In this document: one piece after another, positions 17,675 through 26,405 of the stretch
Layout: each line of letters starts with the position of its first letter
How positions within the stretch are numbered: position 1 is the first letter of the stretch
Assembly (NCBI GenBank): GCA_049518775.1
Contig: JBEKRL010000001.1
Span: forward strand, 1 to 64,000
DNA from: Bog-877 sp049518775
GTDB lineage: Bacteria; Chloroflexota; Dormibacteria; Aeolococcales; Bog-877
Length of the DNA: 64,000 nt
Reading direction: 5' to 3'
Notes under the pieces: model-generated
Seen by the model: only the letters and a program-made list of their open reading frames with translations
The model's database searches: none
What the model was told of the DNA's origin: nothing
Program-made: the position numbers and the translations under genes

Positions 17675-18678
17675 GAGCCGTCTCCGGTGAGCTCCAGGAA
17701 GATCTCCTCCAGGTCCCGGTGCTGGCGGCTGAGCGCCTCGGGGACGAACCCGGCCCGGCTCAGCATCCCGTTCAGCTCCCGCCCGCTCCCCCCCGGCGCC
17801 TCGGTGACAATCCGCCCCTGGGCGTCGAGCCGGGCCTCCTGGCCCCAGGGCTGGCAGTGGATCAGGTTGAGCGCCCCCGCGGCATCCTCGACCTCCACCA
17901 GGAAGGGCCCACCGGAGTCCCGTAGCTCCTCGATCCGGCCCACCCGGATCAGCTCGCCCCGCCGCAGGATGCCCACCCGGTCGCAGAGCCGCTCCACCTC
18001 GCCCAGGACGTGACTCGAGACGAATACGGTCTTGCCCGAGTCCCGTAGCTGCCGGAGGAGAGATCGGATCGACCGGATGCCGGCCGGGTCCAGCCCGTTG
18101 GCGGGCTCGTCCAGGATCAGGAGCTCCGGGTCGTGGAGCAGCGCGATCGCCAGCCCCAGCCGCTGTCGCATCCCCAGCGAATAGCTGGAGACCCGGTCTC
18201 GCTGCCGATCCCGCAGCTCCACCAATTCCAGGAGTGCATCGATCCGGCTGGAGGTAACCCCTCCCAGAGGCGCCGCTAGAACTCTGAGGTTATCCCGGCC
18301 GCTGAGGTGGAGATAGAGGGCGGCGGTCTCCACCAAGGGCCCCACCCGGGGGAGCACCGCAGACCGGTGCCGCGCCACGTCCTGACCGAATATCTCGACC
18401 CTCCCTGAGCTGGGCCGGATCAGCCCAAGGGCCATCTTCATGGTGGTGGTCTTGCCGGCCCCGTTGGGACCCAGGAACCCGAAGATCTCGCCGCAGAACA
18501 CCTCCAGGTTGAGGTGTTCGACCGCAACCTTGGATCCGAAGCGCTTGCCTAGGTCCACGGCCGCCAGCGCAGTGGGCCCCTTGTACGAGGGCGGAGGTCC
18601 TGCCGACTCCAGCTCCTGGGGCGGCACCGGGCCCGCTCCCGCCACCTCCCCCGCAGTTTGGGGGCCCCCACTGCTCAT
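17671..18678 (-). CDS. ABC transporter ATP-binding protein (335 aa)
   Basis: This is the nucleotide-binding subunit of an ABC-2 exporter. It has Walker A GPNGAGKTTTM, Q-loop region, signature SLGMRQRLGLA and Walker B LLILDEPANGLDP. The C-terminal 70 residues carry the domain common to drug/lantibiotic exporter ATPases of the CcmA/DrrA type. The first 30 residues are a low-complexity extension. It is the first gene of the minus-strand run ATPase-permease-rsmG and is translationally coupled to the permease. Confidence 0.9.
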   Translation of the reverse strand: MSSGGPQTAGEVAGAGPVPPQELESAGPPPSYKGPTALAAVDLGKRFGSKVAVEHLNLEVFCGEIFGFLGPNGAGKTTTMKMALGLIRPSSGRVEIFGQDVARHRSAVLPRVGPLVETAALYLHLSGRDNLRVLAAPLGGVTSSRIDALLELVELRDRQRDRVSSYSLGMRQRLGLAIALLHDPELLILDEPANGLDPAGIRSIRSLLRQLRDSGKTVFVSSHVLGEVERLCDRVGILRRGELIRVGRIEELRDSGGPFLVEVEDAAGALNLIHCQPWGQEARLDAQGRIVTEAPGGSGRELNGMLSRAGFVPEALSRQHRDLEEIFLELTGDGS

Positions 18679-18800
18679 CCGTCCATGATGGGGGCTGGGG
18701 CGGGCCCCCGGGTCAGCTGGCCAGCGGGTGCGCTCCCGAGTTCGAATTGGCGGTCCCGCCGCGTTGACAGAGGGCGGCTGACCCCGGTGGCGTCCCAGCG

Positions 18801-19396
18801 GTGCTGCAGATGGCCATCTCGGCGCGCCCTCGGCTGGTCCTCGCCGACCTGATCCCCGGGGACCGGGTGCGGGATACCCTGGTGGTCCTCGGCTACGCCG
18901 GGCTGGTGGGGCGGGCGGCCCAGCTGTCGGCCCGGCTCCCCTTCACGCCGATCCCCCCGACCGGCCAGACCTTCGCAGTGCTGTTGGGCGGGCCGGCGGC
19001 GGGGACGCGCCGCGGCGCTGCTGGGATGGTGCTCTTCATGGTGGCCGGAATGATCCGGGTGCCCTGGTTCGCCGGGGGTCCGGGTGGGTTCTCGATCCTC
19101 GCCTCGCCCGGCGTCGGCTACATCGTGGGCTTCAGCTTTGCGGCCGCCGTCCTGGGGATGCTGGCCCGCCGCGGCTTCGAGCGCCATCCGCTCCCCTTGG
19201 TCCTGGCGCTGGTGGCAGGGAACGCGGTGGTCTACGCCTTCGGCGCCACCTGGGCGGGGGCCAGGCGCTGGCCCTGGGGGTCACCCCGTTCCTGCTCGGG
19301 GGCGCCCTGAAGGCAGTCCTAGCAACCGCGCTGCTACCTGCAGCCTGGCAGCTGGTGGGTCGCTCCGAGGTCGACCGGGAGCGCCGCTCTCAGTAA
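18801..19396 (+). pseudogene. bioY: biotin transporter BioY, frame-broken
   Basis: BioY is the substrate-binding S component of biotin ECF transporters, an integral membrane protein of about 190 residues. The frame from GTG 18801 gives a good BioY for about 150 residues (RLPFTPIPPTGQTFAVLLGG, SPGVGYIVGF, LVAGNAVVYAFGATW). It then turns to non-homologous sequence and stops at 19310. The proper C-terminus (QALALGVTPFLLGGALKAVL through to a TAA at 19394-19396) is present in another frame from 19262. Compared with family members about eight or nine residues are missing at the junction (19254-19262, a GCGGGGGCC run). This looks like a small frameshifting deletion, or an assembly collapse. Confidence 0.8.
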
Positions 19397-19761
19397 AGCC
19401 CCAGTTCCAGCTTGGCCTCGTCCGACGCCATGGTATGGGGGTCCCAGGGGGGGTTCCAGACCAGGTCCACCCTGACCTCGCGGATTCCCGGCAGGAACTG
19501 GGTGGCCATGTGGACCTGGGACTCCAGCATGGGGCCCAGCGGGCAGTACGGGGTGGTCAGCGTCATGGTCACGACCGCATCCCCCTCCTGGTCCACCTCC
19601 ACGCCGTAGACCAACCCCAGGCTGACGATGTCCAGGCCCAACTCGGGGTCGATCACCTCGCGCAAAGCCTCGTGGACGTCATCTCCCGTCGCCCTCAGGA
19701 TGGCGGCCGTCGGGGCTTCGGGAGCTGCTGCTGCCTCGGTCTCAGGCCCTGGCTCGTCCAT
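19390..19761 (-). CDS. SufT/PaaD-like metal-sulfur cluster assembly factor (123 aa)
   Basis: This is a DUF59/MIP18-type protein with the core VIDPELGLDIVSLGLVYGV and the cysteine motif TTPYCPLGPM. Family members (SufT) help mature iron-sulfur proteins in the cytoplasm. The N-terminal 20 residues are a Glu/Ala/Pro-rich extension. The ATG at 19761 was preferred to a longer frame because it overlaps the end of sufU by 20 nt and the upstream part is sufU antisense-frame sequence. It is the last gene of the SUF operon. Confidence 0.9.
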   Translation of the reverse strand: MDEPGPETEAAAAPEAPTAAILRATGDDVHEALREVIDPELGLDIVSLGLVYGVEVDQEGDAVVTMTLTTPYCPLGPMLESQVHMATQFLPGIREVRVDLVWNPPWDPHTMASDEAKLELGLY

Positions 19762-20215
19762 CCCTACCCTCCAGCTGATCGAGCCCGGCCTCCAGCGCGG
19801 TCCAGGGCAGCATGGCGCACTTGACCCTGGCCGCATAGCGACGCACCCCCGCCAGCGCCTCCAGGTCGCCGAGCTCCCCGACGGTGGTGGGGTCCTTACC
19901 TTCCAGGAGCATGGCCCGGAAGCTGCCGATCAGGTCCCTGGCACTGTCCAGGGACTTGCCCTGGATCTCCTCACTCATCATCGAGGCCGCTGCCATCGAG
20001 ATCGAGCAGCCCTGGCCCTCGAACCCGACCTCCTCGACCTGGCCCTCTCGGACCCGCAGGCTGATGTCGACCTCGTCACCGCAGAGCGGGTTGTAGCCGT
20101 GGGTCGCGACATCGGCGGGCTCCACCAAGCCCCGGTGACGGGGATGCCGGTAGTGGTCCAGGATGATCTCCCGGAAGAGCTCGTCGTCGAAGCTGGCCGG
20201 ATTAGCCTGCGCCAC
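19742..20215 (-). CDS. sufU: SufU, zinc-dependent sulfurtransferase scaffold-like protein
   Basis: SufU accepts persulfide sulfur from SufS and passes it to the SufBCD scaffold. The three conserved cysteines are visible: NPLCGDEV, GQGCSIS and VKCAMLPW. The insertion distinguishing SufU from IscU is present around GKSLDSARDL. Length 157 aa is normal. The start follows LILDHYRHPRHRG-type family sequence (here IILDHYRHPRHRG). It is separated from sufS by an unusual 390-nt gap, while its own stop overlaps the sufT-like gene. Confidence 0.95.
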   Translation of the reverse strand: MAQANPASFDDELFREIILDHYRHPRHRGLVEPADVATHGYNPLCGDEVDISLRVREGQVEEVGFEGQGCSISMAAASMMSEEIQGKSLDSARDLIGSFRAMLLEGKDPTTVGELGDLEALAGVRRYAARVKCAMLPWTALEAGLDQLEGRDGRARA

Positions 20216-20247
20216 CTGCTAATCCTACCCCGCCCTGGGAATTGCAA

Positions 20248-20278
20248 GCGGGGACCGGAGTCGAGCTCCGATCCCCGC
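20248..20278. repeat. imperfect hairpin-forming inverted repeat upstream of sufU
   Basis: GCGGGGA at 20248-20254 pairs with TCCCCGC at 20272-20278, and CGGAG at 20256-20260 pairs with CTCCG at 20266-20270. A single C/A mismatch lies between the two helices and the loop is TCGAG. No T-run follows on either strand, so it is not a classic intrinsic terminator. Sitting between sufS and sufU on the operon's minus strand, it could be an attenuator or an mRNA processing/stability element. Confidence 0.6.
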
Positions 20279-20400
20279 CGTTAGGGCTCGCGAGTTGAGA
20301 ACTTCCGACGCGGGACGCCCACCGGCCCGGACCGCCTGTCCGGATCCGCTATCCGTGGTTGACCAGCGCGTCTTAGAACTTCAGGTCCCGGCCAAAGTCC

Positions 20401-20451
20401 TCAGTCGGTCCCCAAGATGGTGAGAGTCCGTTTAGATATACCTTCGACCAT
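20401..20451 (-). CDS. tiny ORF (16 aa) behind a perfect Shine-Dalgarno, in the sufS-sufU gap
   Basis: On the minus strand the sequence AAGGAGGT (20459-20466) is a full 8-nt match to the anti-Shine-Dalgarno. Seven bases later is an ATG that opens MVEGISKRTLTILGTD and a TGA at 20401-20403. This is one of the strongest initiation sites in the window and serves no recognised gene. In a second frame the sequence stays open past that TGA to a TAA at 20373-20375, ending PTEDFGRDLKF. Losing one G from the GGGG run would join the two into a 25-residue peptide. It may be a leader peptide, a small protein or a decayed gene; I do not recognise it. Confidence 0.4.
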   Translation of the reverse strand: MVEGISKRTLTILGTD

Positions 20452-20605
20452 GGGCACTACCTCCTTTTCTTGGGGTGCCGCCACAGCAGAGGCACCGTTG
20501 CACCCCCGCGGGACGGCCAGACGACGCTGTCGCTCGATAGTTTAGGGCCGAGCCGGGCCACCGCCGCGCGACCAGAGCTGCCGGCGCACGCCAGCGGAGC
20601 CGAGA

Positions 20606-21838
20606 TCAGCTGCCGAAGATCCGGTTCACGTCGCCGAGCGCCTCCACCAGCGCATCCACGTCCTCGCGGGTGTTGTAGAGGTAGAGGCTGGCCCGGGTGG
20701 TGGCCGCCACCCCGAGCCGGCGCATCAGGGGCTGACAGCAATGGTGGCCAGCTCTGACCGCGACCCCGCTGCGGTCCAGGATGGTGCCCACGTCGTGCGG
20801 GTGGACCCCCTGCAGGTTGAAGGAAATGATCCCCGGCTGTTGGGGGCTGGGGCGGCCGTAGCGGGTGAGTCCGGGGACGCCCGAGAGCACCTCGTCGGCG
20901 TACCCGGTGAGCTCCGCCCCGTGTTGGAAGATGGCCTCCATCCCGATGTCTTCCAGGTAGTCCACCGCCGCCCAGAGCCCGGCCGCCCCGGCGATGTCCG
21001 GGGTGCCCGCCTCGAACTTGTGCGGAATCTCGTCCCAGGTGGTCCGCTCCAGGGTCACCACCGAGATCATCGAGCCTCCGGTCAAGAACGGCTCCATGGC
21101 CTCGAGCAGCTCAGGCCGCCCATAGAGGACCCCGATCCCGGTCGGGCCGCACATCTTGTGGCCGGAGAACGCGTAGAAGTCGGCGTCCAACGCTTCGATA
21201 TCGACCGGCATATGGGGCACCGCCTGAGCCCCGTCGACGCACACCACGATTCCCTCGCGGTGCGCCCACTCGATGAGCTCGGCGACCGGGTTGATCGTCC
21301 CCAGGACATTGCTGACGTGCGAGACGGACACCAACCGGGTTGGCGGCTGGAGCAGTCTCGCCGCCGCCTCCAAGTCCAGTTGCCCGTCGGCGGTGACCGG
21401 GATGAACTCCAGCTGGCAGCCGGTCTGGTCCCGGACCCGCTGCCAGGGCACCAGGTTGGAGTGATGCTCCATCTCGGTGCAGACGATTCGGTCGGCGGGC
21501 CCGAATCGCTCTCGGGCGAACGCTTGGGCCACGAGGTTGATCCCCTCGGTGGTGTTCCGGACGAAGATCACCCCCCTGGGCTCAGCGCCGACCAGCCGGG
21601 CCACCGCCACCCTAGCCCCCTCGAAAACCTCGGTGGCCCTCTCGCCGAGGGCGTGGACCCCCCGGTGGACATTGGCGTTGGCCGTCCGGTAGTAGTCCGA
21701 GATGGCATCGATCACCACCTCCGGCTTCTGGGACGACGCCGCGTTATCCAAGTAGACCAGTCGATGGCCATTGACCCGCTCCCGGAGGATCGGGAAGTCA
21801 GATGCGACCCGGCTGGCGTCCAGCGTCGCCGTCCTCAC
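20606..21838 (-). CDS. sufS: cysteine desulfurase SufS
   Basis: SufS is a PLP-dependent enzyme that removes sulfur from cysteine as an enzyme-bound persulfide for Fe-S assembly. Visible features are YLDNAASSQKP, the EMEHHSNLVPW segment, the PLP lysine in FSGHKMCGPTG and the active cysteine region RAGHHCCQPLM of class II desulfurases. GTG at 21838 overlaps the Rieske gene stop by 4 nt (GTGA), giving 410 aa; the longer frame is low-complexity shadow. It pairs with SufU encoded downstream. Confidence 0.96.
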   Translation of the reverse strand: MRTATLDASRVASDFPILRERVNGHRLVYLDNAASSQKPEVVIDAISDYYRTANANVHRGVHALGERATEVFEGARVAVARLVGAEPRGVIFVRNTTEGINLVAQAFARERFGPADRIVCTEMEHHSNLVPWQRVRDQTGCQLEFIPVTADGQLDLEAAARLLQPPTRLVSVSHVSNVLGTINPVAELIEWAHREGIVVCVDGAQAVPHMPVDIEALDADFYAFSGHKMCGPTGIGVLYGRPELLEAMEPFLTGGSMISVVTLERTTWDEIPHKFEAGTPDIAGAAGLWAAVDYLEDIGMEAIFQHGAELTGYADEVLSGVPGLTRYGRPSPQQPGIISFNLQGVHPHDVGTILDRSGVAVRAGHHCCQPLMRRLGVAATTRASLYLYNTREDVDALVEALGDVNRIFGS

Positions 21839-22164
21839 GGCGCCCCCTCGCTGACTGCCACCCAGAGCTCCCCCTCCCTGACCTCCACCCGGTGAACCCG
21901 GACCGGCTCGACCGCAGGCAGCGAGACCGCCTCGCCGGTTCTCAGGTCGAACTGGCTGCCGTGCAGCGGGCATTCCACCGAGCAGCTGTCCGGGTGGAGC
22001 TCGCCCTCGGAGAGAGCGGCCATGGCGTGACTGCAGGTGTCATCCAGGGCGTGGAACTCACCGTTCACGTTGAAGACCGCGATCGGCAGGTCGCCCACGT
22101 CCACCCGGGCCGCGTGACCCCGAGGGATCGCCGCGGCGTCGCCGATCCGGATCCACTCCGCCAT
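21835..22164 (-). CDS. Rieske-type [2Fe-2S] ferredoxin (109 aa)
   Basis: This is a soluble Rieske-domain protein with cluster ligands C44-x-H46 (TCSH) and C65-x-x-H68 (CPLHGS). It resembles NirD/biphenyl-dioxygenase-type ferredoxins that are commonly encoded inside SUF operons between sufD and sufS, where they may supply electrons or receive clusters. There is no signal peptide. The ATG overlaps the sufD stop by 1 nt and its stop overlaps the sufS GTG by 4 nt. Confidence 0.95.
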   Translation of the reverse strand: MAEWIRIGDAAAIPRGHAARVDVGDLPIAVFNVNGEFHALDDTCSHAMAALSEGELHPDSCSVECPLHGSQFDLRTGEAVSLPAVEPVRVHRVEVREGELWVAVSEGAP

Positions 22165-23510
22165 CAGGGGTCCGGGGTGGAGCCAACCAGCGCCCCGGAC
22201 CTGACCAAGCGCTCAAGCCCGGAAAGGACCAGGCGGCCGGTGCTCTCGCGCAGATCGCCCTCGGGGAAGGAGTCGATGACATCGGCGAAGAAGCCCTCGA
22301 CGATGAGTCGGCGAGCCTGCTCCCGCCCAATCCCCCGGCTCTGGCAGTAGAAGAGGTGGTTGTCGTCGATCCGACCAGCGGTGGAACCGTGGGTGCAGCG
22401 AACGTCGTTGGCCAGGATCTCCAGGGTGGGATTGCTGTCGGCCTTGGCCACCGGGCTCAGCAGCAGGTTGCGGTTCTGGACGTAGGCGTTGGTCTTCTGG
22501 GCCCCCTCCTCGACCCGGATCAGCCCCGCATAGACCGAGCGCGATTGGCCGGCCACCGCCACCCGGTAGAGGAGGTCGCTCACGGCGCCACGGGCGATGT
22601 GGTCCTGGAGGGTCTGGACGTCGAAGTGCTGCTTGCCGTCTCCGAGGCAGAGACCCACCAGGCGGGCGTCCGACCCCTCCCCCAGCATCAGGACCTCGAG
22701 GTGGCTCTTGAGCCAGGCGGAGCCGAGCATGATCCAGCGGCCATCGTAGCGGGCCTCCTGGCCAACATTGACCCGGACCGTGGACTGGACGATGGTCCGG
22801 TCGCCACAGGTCTGCCGCACCAGGTGGGTGAGGTGGGACCCACGGGCCAGCTCGACCTCCACGACCGGAGCCAGGACCGAGGCGTCGCGCTCCGGCGAGA
22901 CCCACTCCTCCAGGACGGTGAGGCTGGAACCCTCCTCCAACTTGATCAGAACGCGCGGGAAGCTGATGCTCCCCTGGTCGACTCCGTGCACCAGCCGGAC
23001 GTAGCCATCGGGCGACTGACCCCTCCCCACGTGGATGCAGGCACCGCCCCTAGCTCGGATCGTGTTGAGGGAAACCCACTTGCGCAGGCCGGGGGCCGCC
23101 ACCGTGCCCAGCACCGAGCGCCAGAGCTCCGGCTCGGCCTCGATCCCCGCCTCCAGTTCGAGAACCACAGGCGGAGCGGAGGTCCCCAGCTCGAGGTTGC
23201 CCCGCTGGTCCGAGACCAGGGTCGCCAGGGCGCCCGCACCAGCCGGCGGGCGCGCCAGGGCCAGCCGGACGTACTCCGGCAGATCCTTCCCGCCTCCCAC
23301 GGCCACGGCGAAGCTGGCTGGGTCCAGCCGCTCGATCTGGGGGGTCCGGTGCCAGTCCTCGTCCCGTGCGGAGGACGGCCAGGGAGCCTCCCGGTAGGCG
23401 GCCGCGGCGGCCTGGCGAATCGCCGCCAGCCAGGCCGGGTCACCACCCGGCAGGGCGACTGGAGCTGCCTCCTCCCGCGTCAGCGGGGCAGGTGCGGCGA
23501 TCTCGGTCAA
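22164..23510 (-). CDS. sufD: Fe-S cluster assembly protein SufD
   Basis: SufD partners SufB and the ATPase SufC in the SufBC2D scaffold. The C-terminal half is the family beta-helix, with HVGRGQSPDGYVRLVHG, the GAQKTNAYVQNRNLLLS segment, ANDVRCTHGSTAGRIDDNHL and YCQSRGIGREQARRLI. Only a TTG at 23510 is available as a standard start and the Shine-Dalgarno is weak. The open frame continues upstream without ATG or GTG, so the N-terminus is not certain. 448 aa is normal length. Confidence 0.94.
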   Translation of the reverse strand: MTEIAAPAPLTREEAAPVALPGGDPAWLAAIRQAAAAAYREAPWPSSARDEDWHRTPQIERLDPASFAVAVGGGKDLPEYVRLALARPPAGAGALATLVSDQRGNLELGTSAPPVVLELEAGIEAEPELWRSVLGTVAAPGLRKWVSLNTIRARGGACIHVGRGQSPDGYVRLVHGVDQGSISFPRVLIKLEEGSSLTVLEEWVSPERDASVLAPVVEVELARGSHLTHLVRQTCGDRTIVQSTVRVNVGQEARYDGRWIMLGSAWLKSHLEVLMLGEGSDARLVGLCLGDGKQHFDVQTLQDHIARGAVSDLLYRVAVAGQSRSVYAGLIRVEEGAQKTNAYVQNRNLLLSPVAKADSNPTLEILANDVRCTHGSTAGRIDDNHLFYCQSRGIGREQARRLIVEGFFADVIDSFPEGDLRESTGRLVLSGLERLVRSGALVGSTPDP

Positions 23511-23559
23511 GGTCGGCTCAGCTGCCCCGGATGACCGCAGCGCGGCTGCTGGCGCTGGT

Positions 23560-24960
23560 TCACCCGACGCTACCCTCCATCTGCAGGGTGATCAGCCGGT
23601 TGAGCTCCAGGGCGTACTCCATCGGCAGTTCCTTGACGAAGGGCTCGATGAAGCCGTTGACGATCATCGCCGTGGCCTCGGCCTCGGAGATCCCCCGCGA
23701 CTGCAGGTAGAAGAGCTGCTCGTCGCCGACCTTGCTGACGCTCGCCTCGTGGCCAATCTGGACGTCCTCGGCCTCCACGTCCATGTAGGGGTAGGTGTCA
23801 CTGCGGGCCTTCTCGTCCAGGAGCAGAGCGTCGCAGCGCACGCTGGAGCGGACGCCGTAGGCCTTGGGGTAGACCTTGAGATGGCCCCGGTACGAGGTCC
23901 GCCCAGTGCCCTTGCTCACCGACTTGCTGACGATGGTGCTGGTGGTGTTGGGGGCGACATGGATCACCTTGGCGCCGGCGTCCTGGTGCTGTCCATCCCC
24001 CGCGAAGGCCACCGACAGCACCTCGCCGTGGGCCCCCTCGCCCATGAGGTAGATCGAGGGGTACTTCATCGTCACCTTGCTGCCCAGGTTGCCGTCGATC
24101 CACTCCACCACCGCGTGCTCCTTGGCGATGGCGCGCTTGGTGACCAGGTTGTAGACGTTGTTGGACCAGTTCTGGATGGTGGTGTAGCGGACGTGGGCAT
24201 GGGGCATCGCGATGATCTCCACCACCGCGCTGTGGAGTGAGTCCTTGCTGTAGGTGGGCGCGGTGCAGCCCTCGATGTAGTGGACGAAGCTGCCCTCCTC
24301 GGCGATGATCAGGGTCCGCTCGAACTGGCCCATGCTCTCGATGTTGATGCGGAAGTAGGCCTGCAGGGGGATCTCCACCCTGACCCCCCTGGGCACGTAG
24401 ACGAAGGACCCACCTGACCAGACGGCGGAGTTGAGCGCGGCGAACTTGTTGTCGTTGGGGGGGATCACCGTCCCGAAGTACTTGCGGAATATCTCGGGGT
24501 GCTCCCGGAGCCCGGTGTCGCAGTCGGCGAAGAGCACTCCCTGACTCTCCAGATCCGCGCGGATGGAGTGATAGACCACCTCGCTCTCGTACTGGGCCGA
24601 GACCCCGGCCAGGAACTTTCGCTCCGCATCGGGGATCCCGAGCCGGTCGAAGGTGCGCTTGATCCCCTCGGGGACCTCGTCCCAGGTGCGGCCCTGCTCC
24701 TCGGCCGGGCGCACGTAGTAGTAGATGTCGTCGAAGTCGATCCCGCTGAGGTCAGCCCCCCAGGTCGGCATCGGTCGCTGACGGAAGTGCTCCAGGGCCT
24801 TGAGCCGGAACTCCAGCATCCAGCTGGGCTCGCCCTTGCGCCGGGAGATGTCAGCCACCACCTCCGGAGAGAGGCCTCGTTCCGAGCGAAAGACGAACTC
24901 GTCGCCGTCGTTGAAGCCGTACTTGTAGTCCTTGGTCAGGTCCTTCGCCGCAACTGCCAT
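23560..24960 (-). CDS. sufB: Fe-S cluster assembly protein SufB
   Basis: SufB is the core scaffold subunit on which Fe-S clusters are built. Diagnostic stretches are KDYKYGFND near the N-terminus, GTVIPPNDNKFAALNSAVWSGG, the EGCTAP segment, and the end FYLQSRGISEAEATAMIVNGF. The ATG at 24960 is preceded by GAGGGAAG at good spacing and matches the family N-terminus, so the longer open frame (to 25095) is not used. 466 aa. Confidence 0.97.
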   Translation of the reverse strand: MAVAAKDLTKDYKYGFNDGDEFVFRSERGLSPEVVADISRRKGEPSWMLEFRLKALEHFRQRPMPTWGADLSGIDFDDIYYYVRPAEEQGRTWDEVPEGIKRTFDRLGIPDAERKFLAGVSAQYESEVVYHSIRADLESQGVLFADCDTGLREHPEIFRKYFGTVIPPNDNKFAALNSAVWSGGSFVYVPRGVRVEIPLQAYFRINIESMGQFERTLIIAEEGSFVHYIEGCTAPTYSKDSLHSAVVEIIAMPHAHVRYTTIQNWSNNVYNLVTKRAIAKEHAVVEWIDGNLGSKVTMKYPSIYLMGEGAHGEVLSVAFAGDGQHQDAGAKVIHVAPNTTSTIVSKSVSKGTGRTSYRGHLKVYPKAYGVRSSVRCDALLLDEKARSDTYPYMDVEAEDVQIGHEASVSKVGDEQLFYLQSRGISEAEATAMIVNGFIEPFVKELPMEYALELNRLITLQMEGSVG

Positions 24961-25018
24961 CTCGACTTCCCTCGCAAACCCCACCGGGGGAGATAAATCA
25001 GACCTGCTTTCGGGTATT

Positions 25019-25822
25019 TTACCCCGGAGAGCCCGCGGACACCGCCGCCACTCCCTGCTCCACGCCCGCCTCGCGCAGGATGGGATCGTATCCATCCTTC
25101 TCGATGCGGTCGACCAGCTCCCCGCCGCCGGAGGCGACCACCCGGCCTGCGGCCATGACGTGCACCCGGTCGGGGACCACGTAGTCGAGGATGCGCTGGT
25201 AGTGGGTGATGATCAGAATCCCCATCCCGTCACGCCGCACCCGGTTGACGCCGTCGGCCACGGTCCTCAGGGCATCAACATCCAGGCCGCTGTCGGTCTC
25301 GTCCAGGATGGCCATCTCGGGACGGAGAACTGCCAGCTGGACGATCTCCATCCGCTTCTTCTCGCCACCCGAGAAGTTGTCGTTGATGTACCGGGACATG
25401 AAGGACGGGTCCATCTTGAGGGCCGCCACCTCCTTCCTGATCAGGTCCAGGAACTGGCGCGCGGGCAGTTCCTTGCCCTGGCCCTTGAGCGCAGCCCGGA
25501 GGAAGTTGACGGTGGTCACCCCAGGAATCGCGGTGGGGTACTGAAGGCTGAGGAAGAGCCCCATCCGGGCACGGGCCTCGGGGAGCATCCCCAGCAGGCT
25601 CCGGCCCTTCCAGAGCACGTCTCCCCCGGTGACCTCGTACTTGGGATGGCCCATGACGGCGTAGCCGAGGCTGGTCTTCCCGGCCCCATTGGGGCCCATC
25701 AGGGCGTGCACCTCCCCCCGGGGGATGGACAGGTCGATCCCCGAGAGGATCTGCTTGCCCTCGACTTGGACCTCCAGCGCGCGGATCTCGAGCCGCGCAG
25801 GCTCTCCCACCGAGTCAGACAC
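25019..25822 (-). CDS. sufC: Fe-S cluster assembly ATPase SufC
   Basis: SufC is the ABC-type ATPase of the SufBC2D complex. Walker A GPNGAGKTSL, the signature FSGGEKKRMEIVQLA and Walker B AILDETDSGLDVDAL are all present; DETDSGLD rather than DEPTSGLD is typical of SufC. GTG start at 25822 overlaps the Rrf2 gene by 8 nt, implying co-transcription with its regulator. 267 aa. Confidence 0.96.
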   Translation of the reverse strand: MSDSVGEPARLEIRALEVQVEGKQILSGIDLSIPRGEVHALMGPNGAGKTSLGYAVMGHPKYEVTGGDVLWKGRSLLGMLPEARARMGLFLSLQYPTAIPGVTTVNFLRAALKGQGKELPARQFLDLIRKEVAALKMDPSFMSRYINDNFSGGEKKRMEIVQLAVLRPEMAILDETDSGLDVDALRTVADGVNRVRRDGMGILIITHYQRILDYVVPDRVHVMAAGRVVASGGGELVDRIEKDGYDPILREAGVEQGVAAVSAGSPG

Positions 25823-26300
25823 CGGCAGTTTGTCCCACCTGGCGGCCCAGGTCGGCCCGCGCGACCGGGCTCCCCGGCTCGGCCGGCCACGGCTCCCGCA
25901 TCAGGTCTGCCAGGGTGGTCCCGCCCAGGATTGCCCTGACCGCCTGCTGCAGCCTGCCCCAGAGCGGGCGGCTGAGACACTCAGGCTCCCGGCCGCAGGA
26001 ACCCGGCCGGTAGCCCTCGGCCAGGCACTCGACCGGTACTACCGGGCCTTCCATGAGCTCCACGATCTCAAGAACCGTTACATCCCCTGGGGGTCGCGCT
26101 AGCCGGTAGCCACCGTGGAGGCCCCTGGTCCCCTCGACCACACCGGCCCGGCGCAGCGGGGCCACCAGCTGCTCAAGGTAGGCGAGCGGCATGCTCTCCC
26201 GACGGGCGATCTCGGCCAGGCTGAGGGGCGGGCCGCCGTGTGACTTGGCCAGTTCGGTCATCATCCGCAGCCCGTAGTGGGCCCTTGAAGAGATCCGCAT
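25815..26300 (-). CDS. Rrf2 family Fe-S-sensing transcriptional regulator (SufR/IscR-like)
   Basis: This is an Rrf2-type winged-helix protein with the N-terminus MRISSRAHYGLRMM, the recognition region YLEQLVAPLRRAGVVEG and HGGYRLARP. Three cysteines, C92, C102 and C108, lie in the position that binds an Fe-S cluster in IscR/RsrR-like proteins. The ATG at 26300 matches the family start; a GTG at 26336 in frame would add 12 residues. As first gene of the SUF operon it very probably autoregulates the operon according to Fe-S or redox status. About 161 aa. Confidence 0.92.
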   Translation of the reverse strand: MRISSRAHYGLRMMTELAKSHGGPPLSLAEIARRESMPLAYLEQLVAPLRRAGVVEGTRGLHGGYRLARPPGDVTVLEIVELMEGPVVPVECLAEGYRPGSCGREPECLSRPLWGRLQQAVRAILGGTTLADLMREPWPAEPGSPVARADLGRQVGQTAGV

Positions 26301-26342
26301 CGCCACCGGGTCCTGGCCCAGTAATCCGACTTGCACGCACCT

Positions 26343-26348
26343 ATTTTA
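26343..26348 (-). promoter_or_regulatory. candidate -10 element of the SUF operon
   Basis: On the minus strand TAAAAT lies about 43 nt upstream of the Rrf2 ATG, in otherwise very GC-rich DNA. No good -35 is visible at 17-nt spacing; instead a GC-rich palindromic stretch (GGCCCGGGGCC-like) lies just upstream, which could be where the regulator binds. Confidence 0.35.
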
Positions 26349-26405
26349 GCCAGACCCGGCCCGGGGCCGGGGCTTCTGATCGAGGCGGCCCCTGGCTCGG
26401 CAGGT

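Noticed and set aside
20248..20278. Hairpin before sufU as an intrinsic terminator
   Set aside because: The stem is strong but no T-run follows on either strand, and it lies inside an operon-like gene order.
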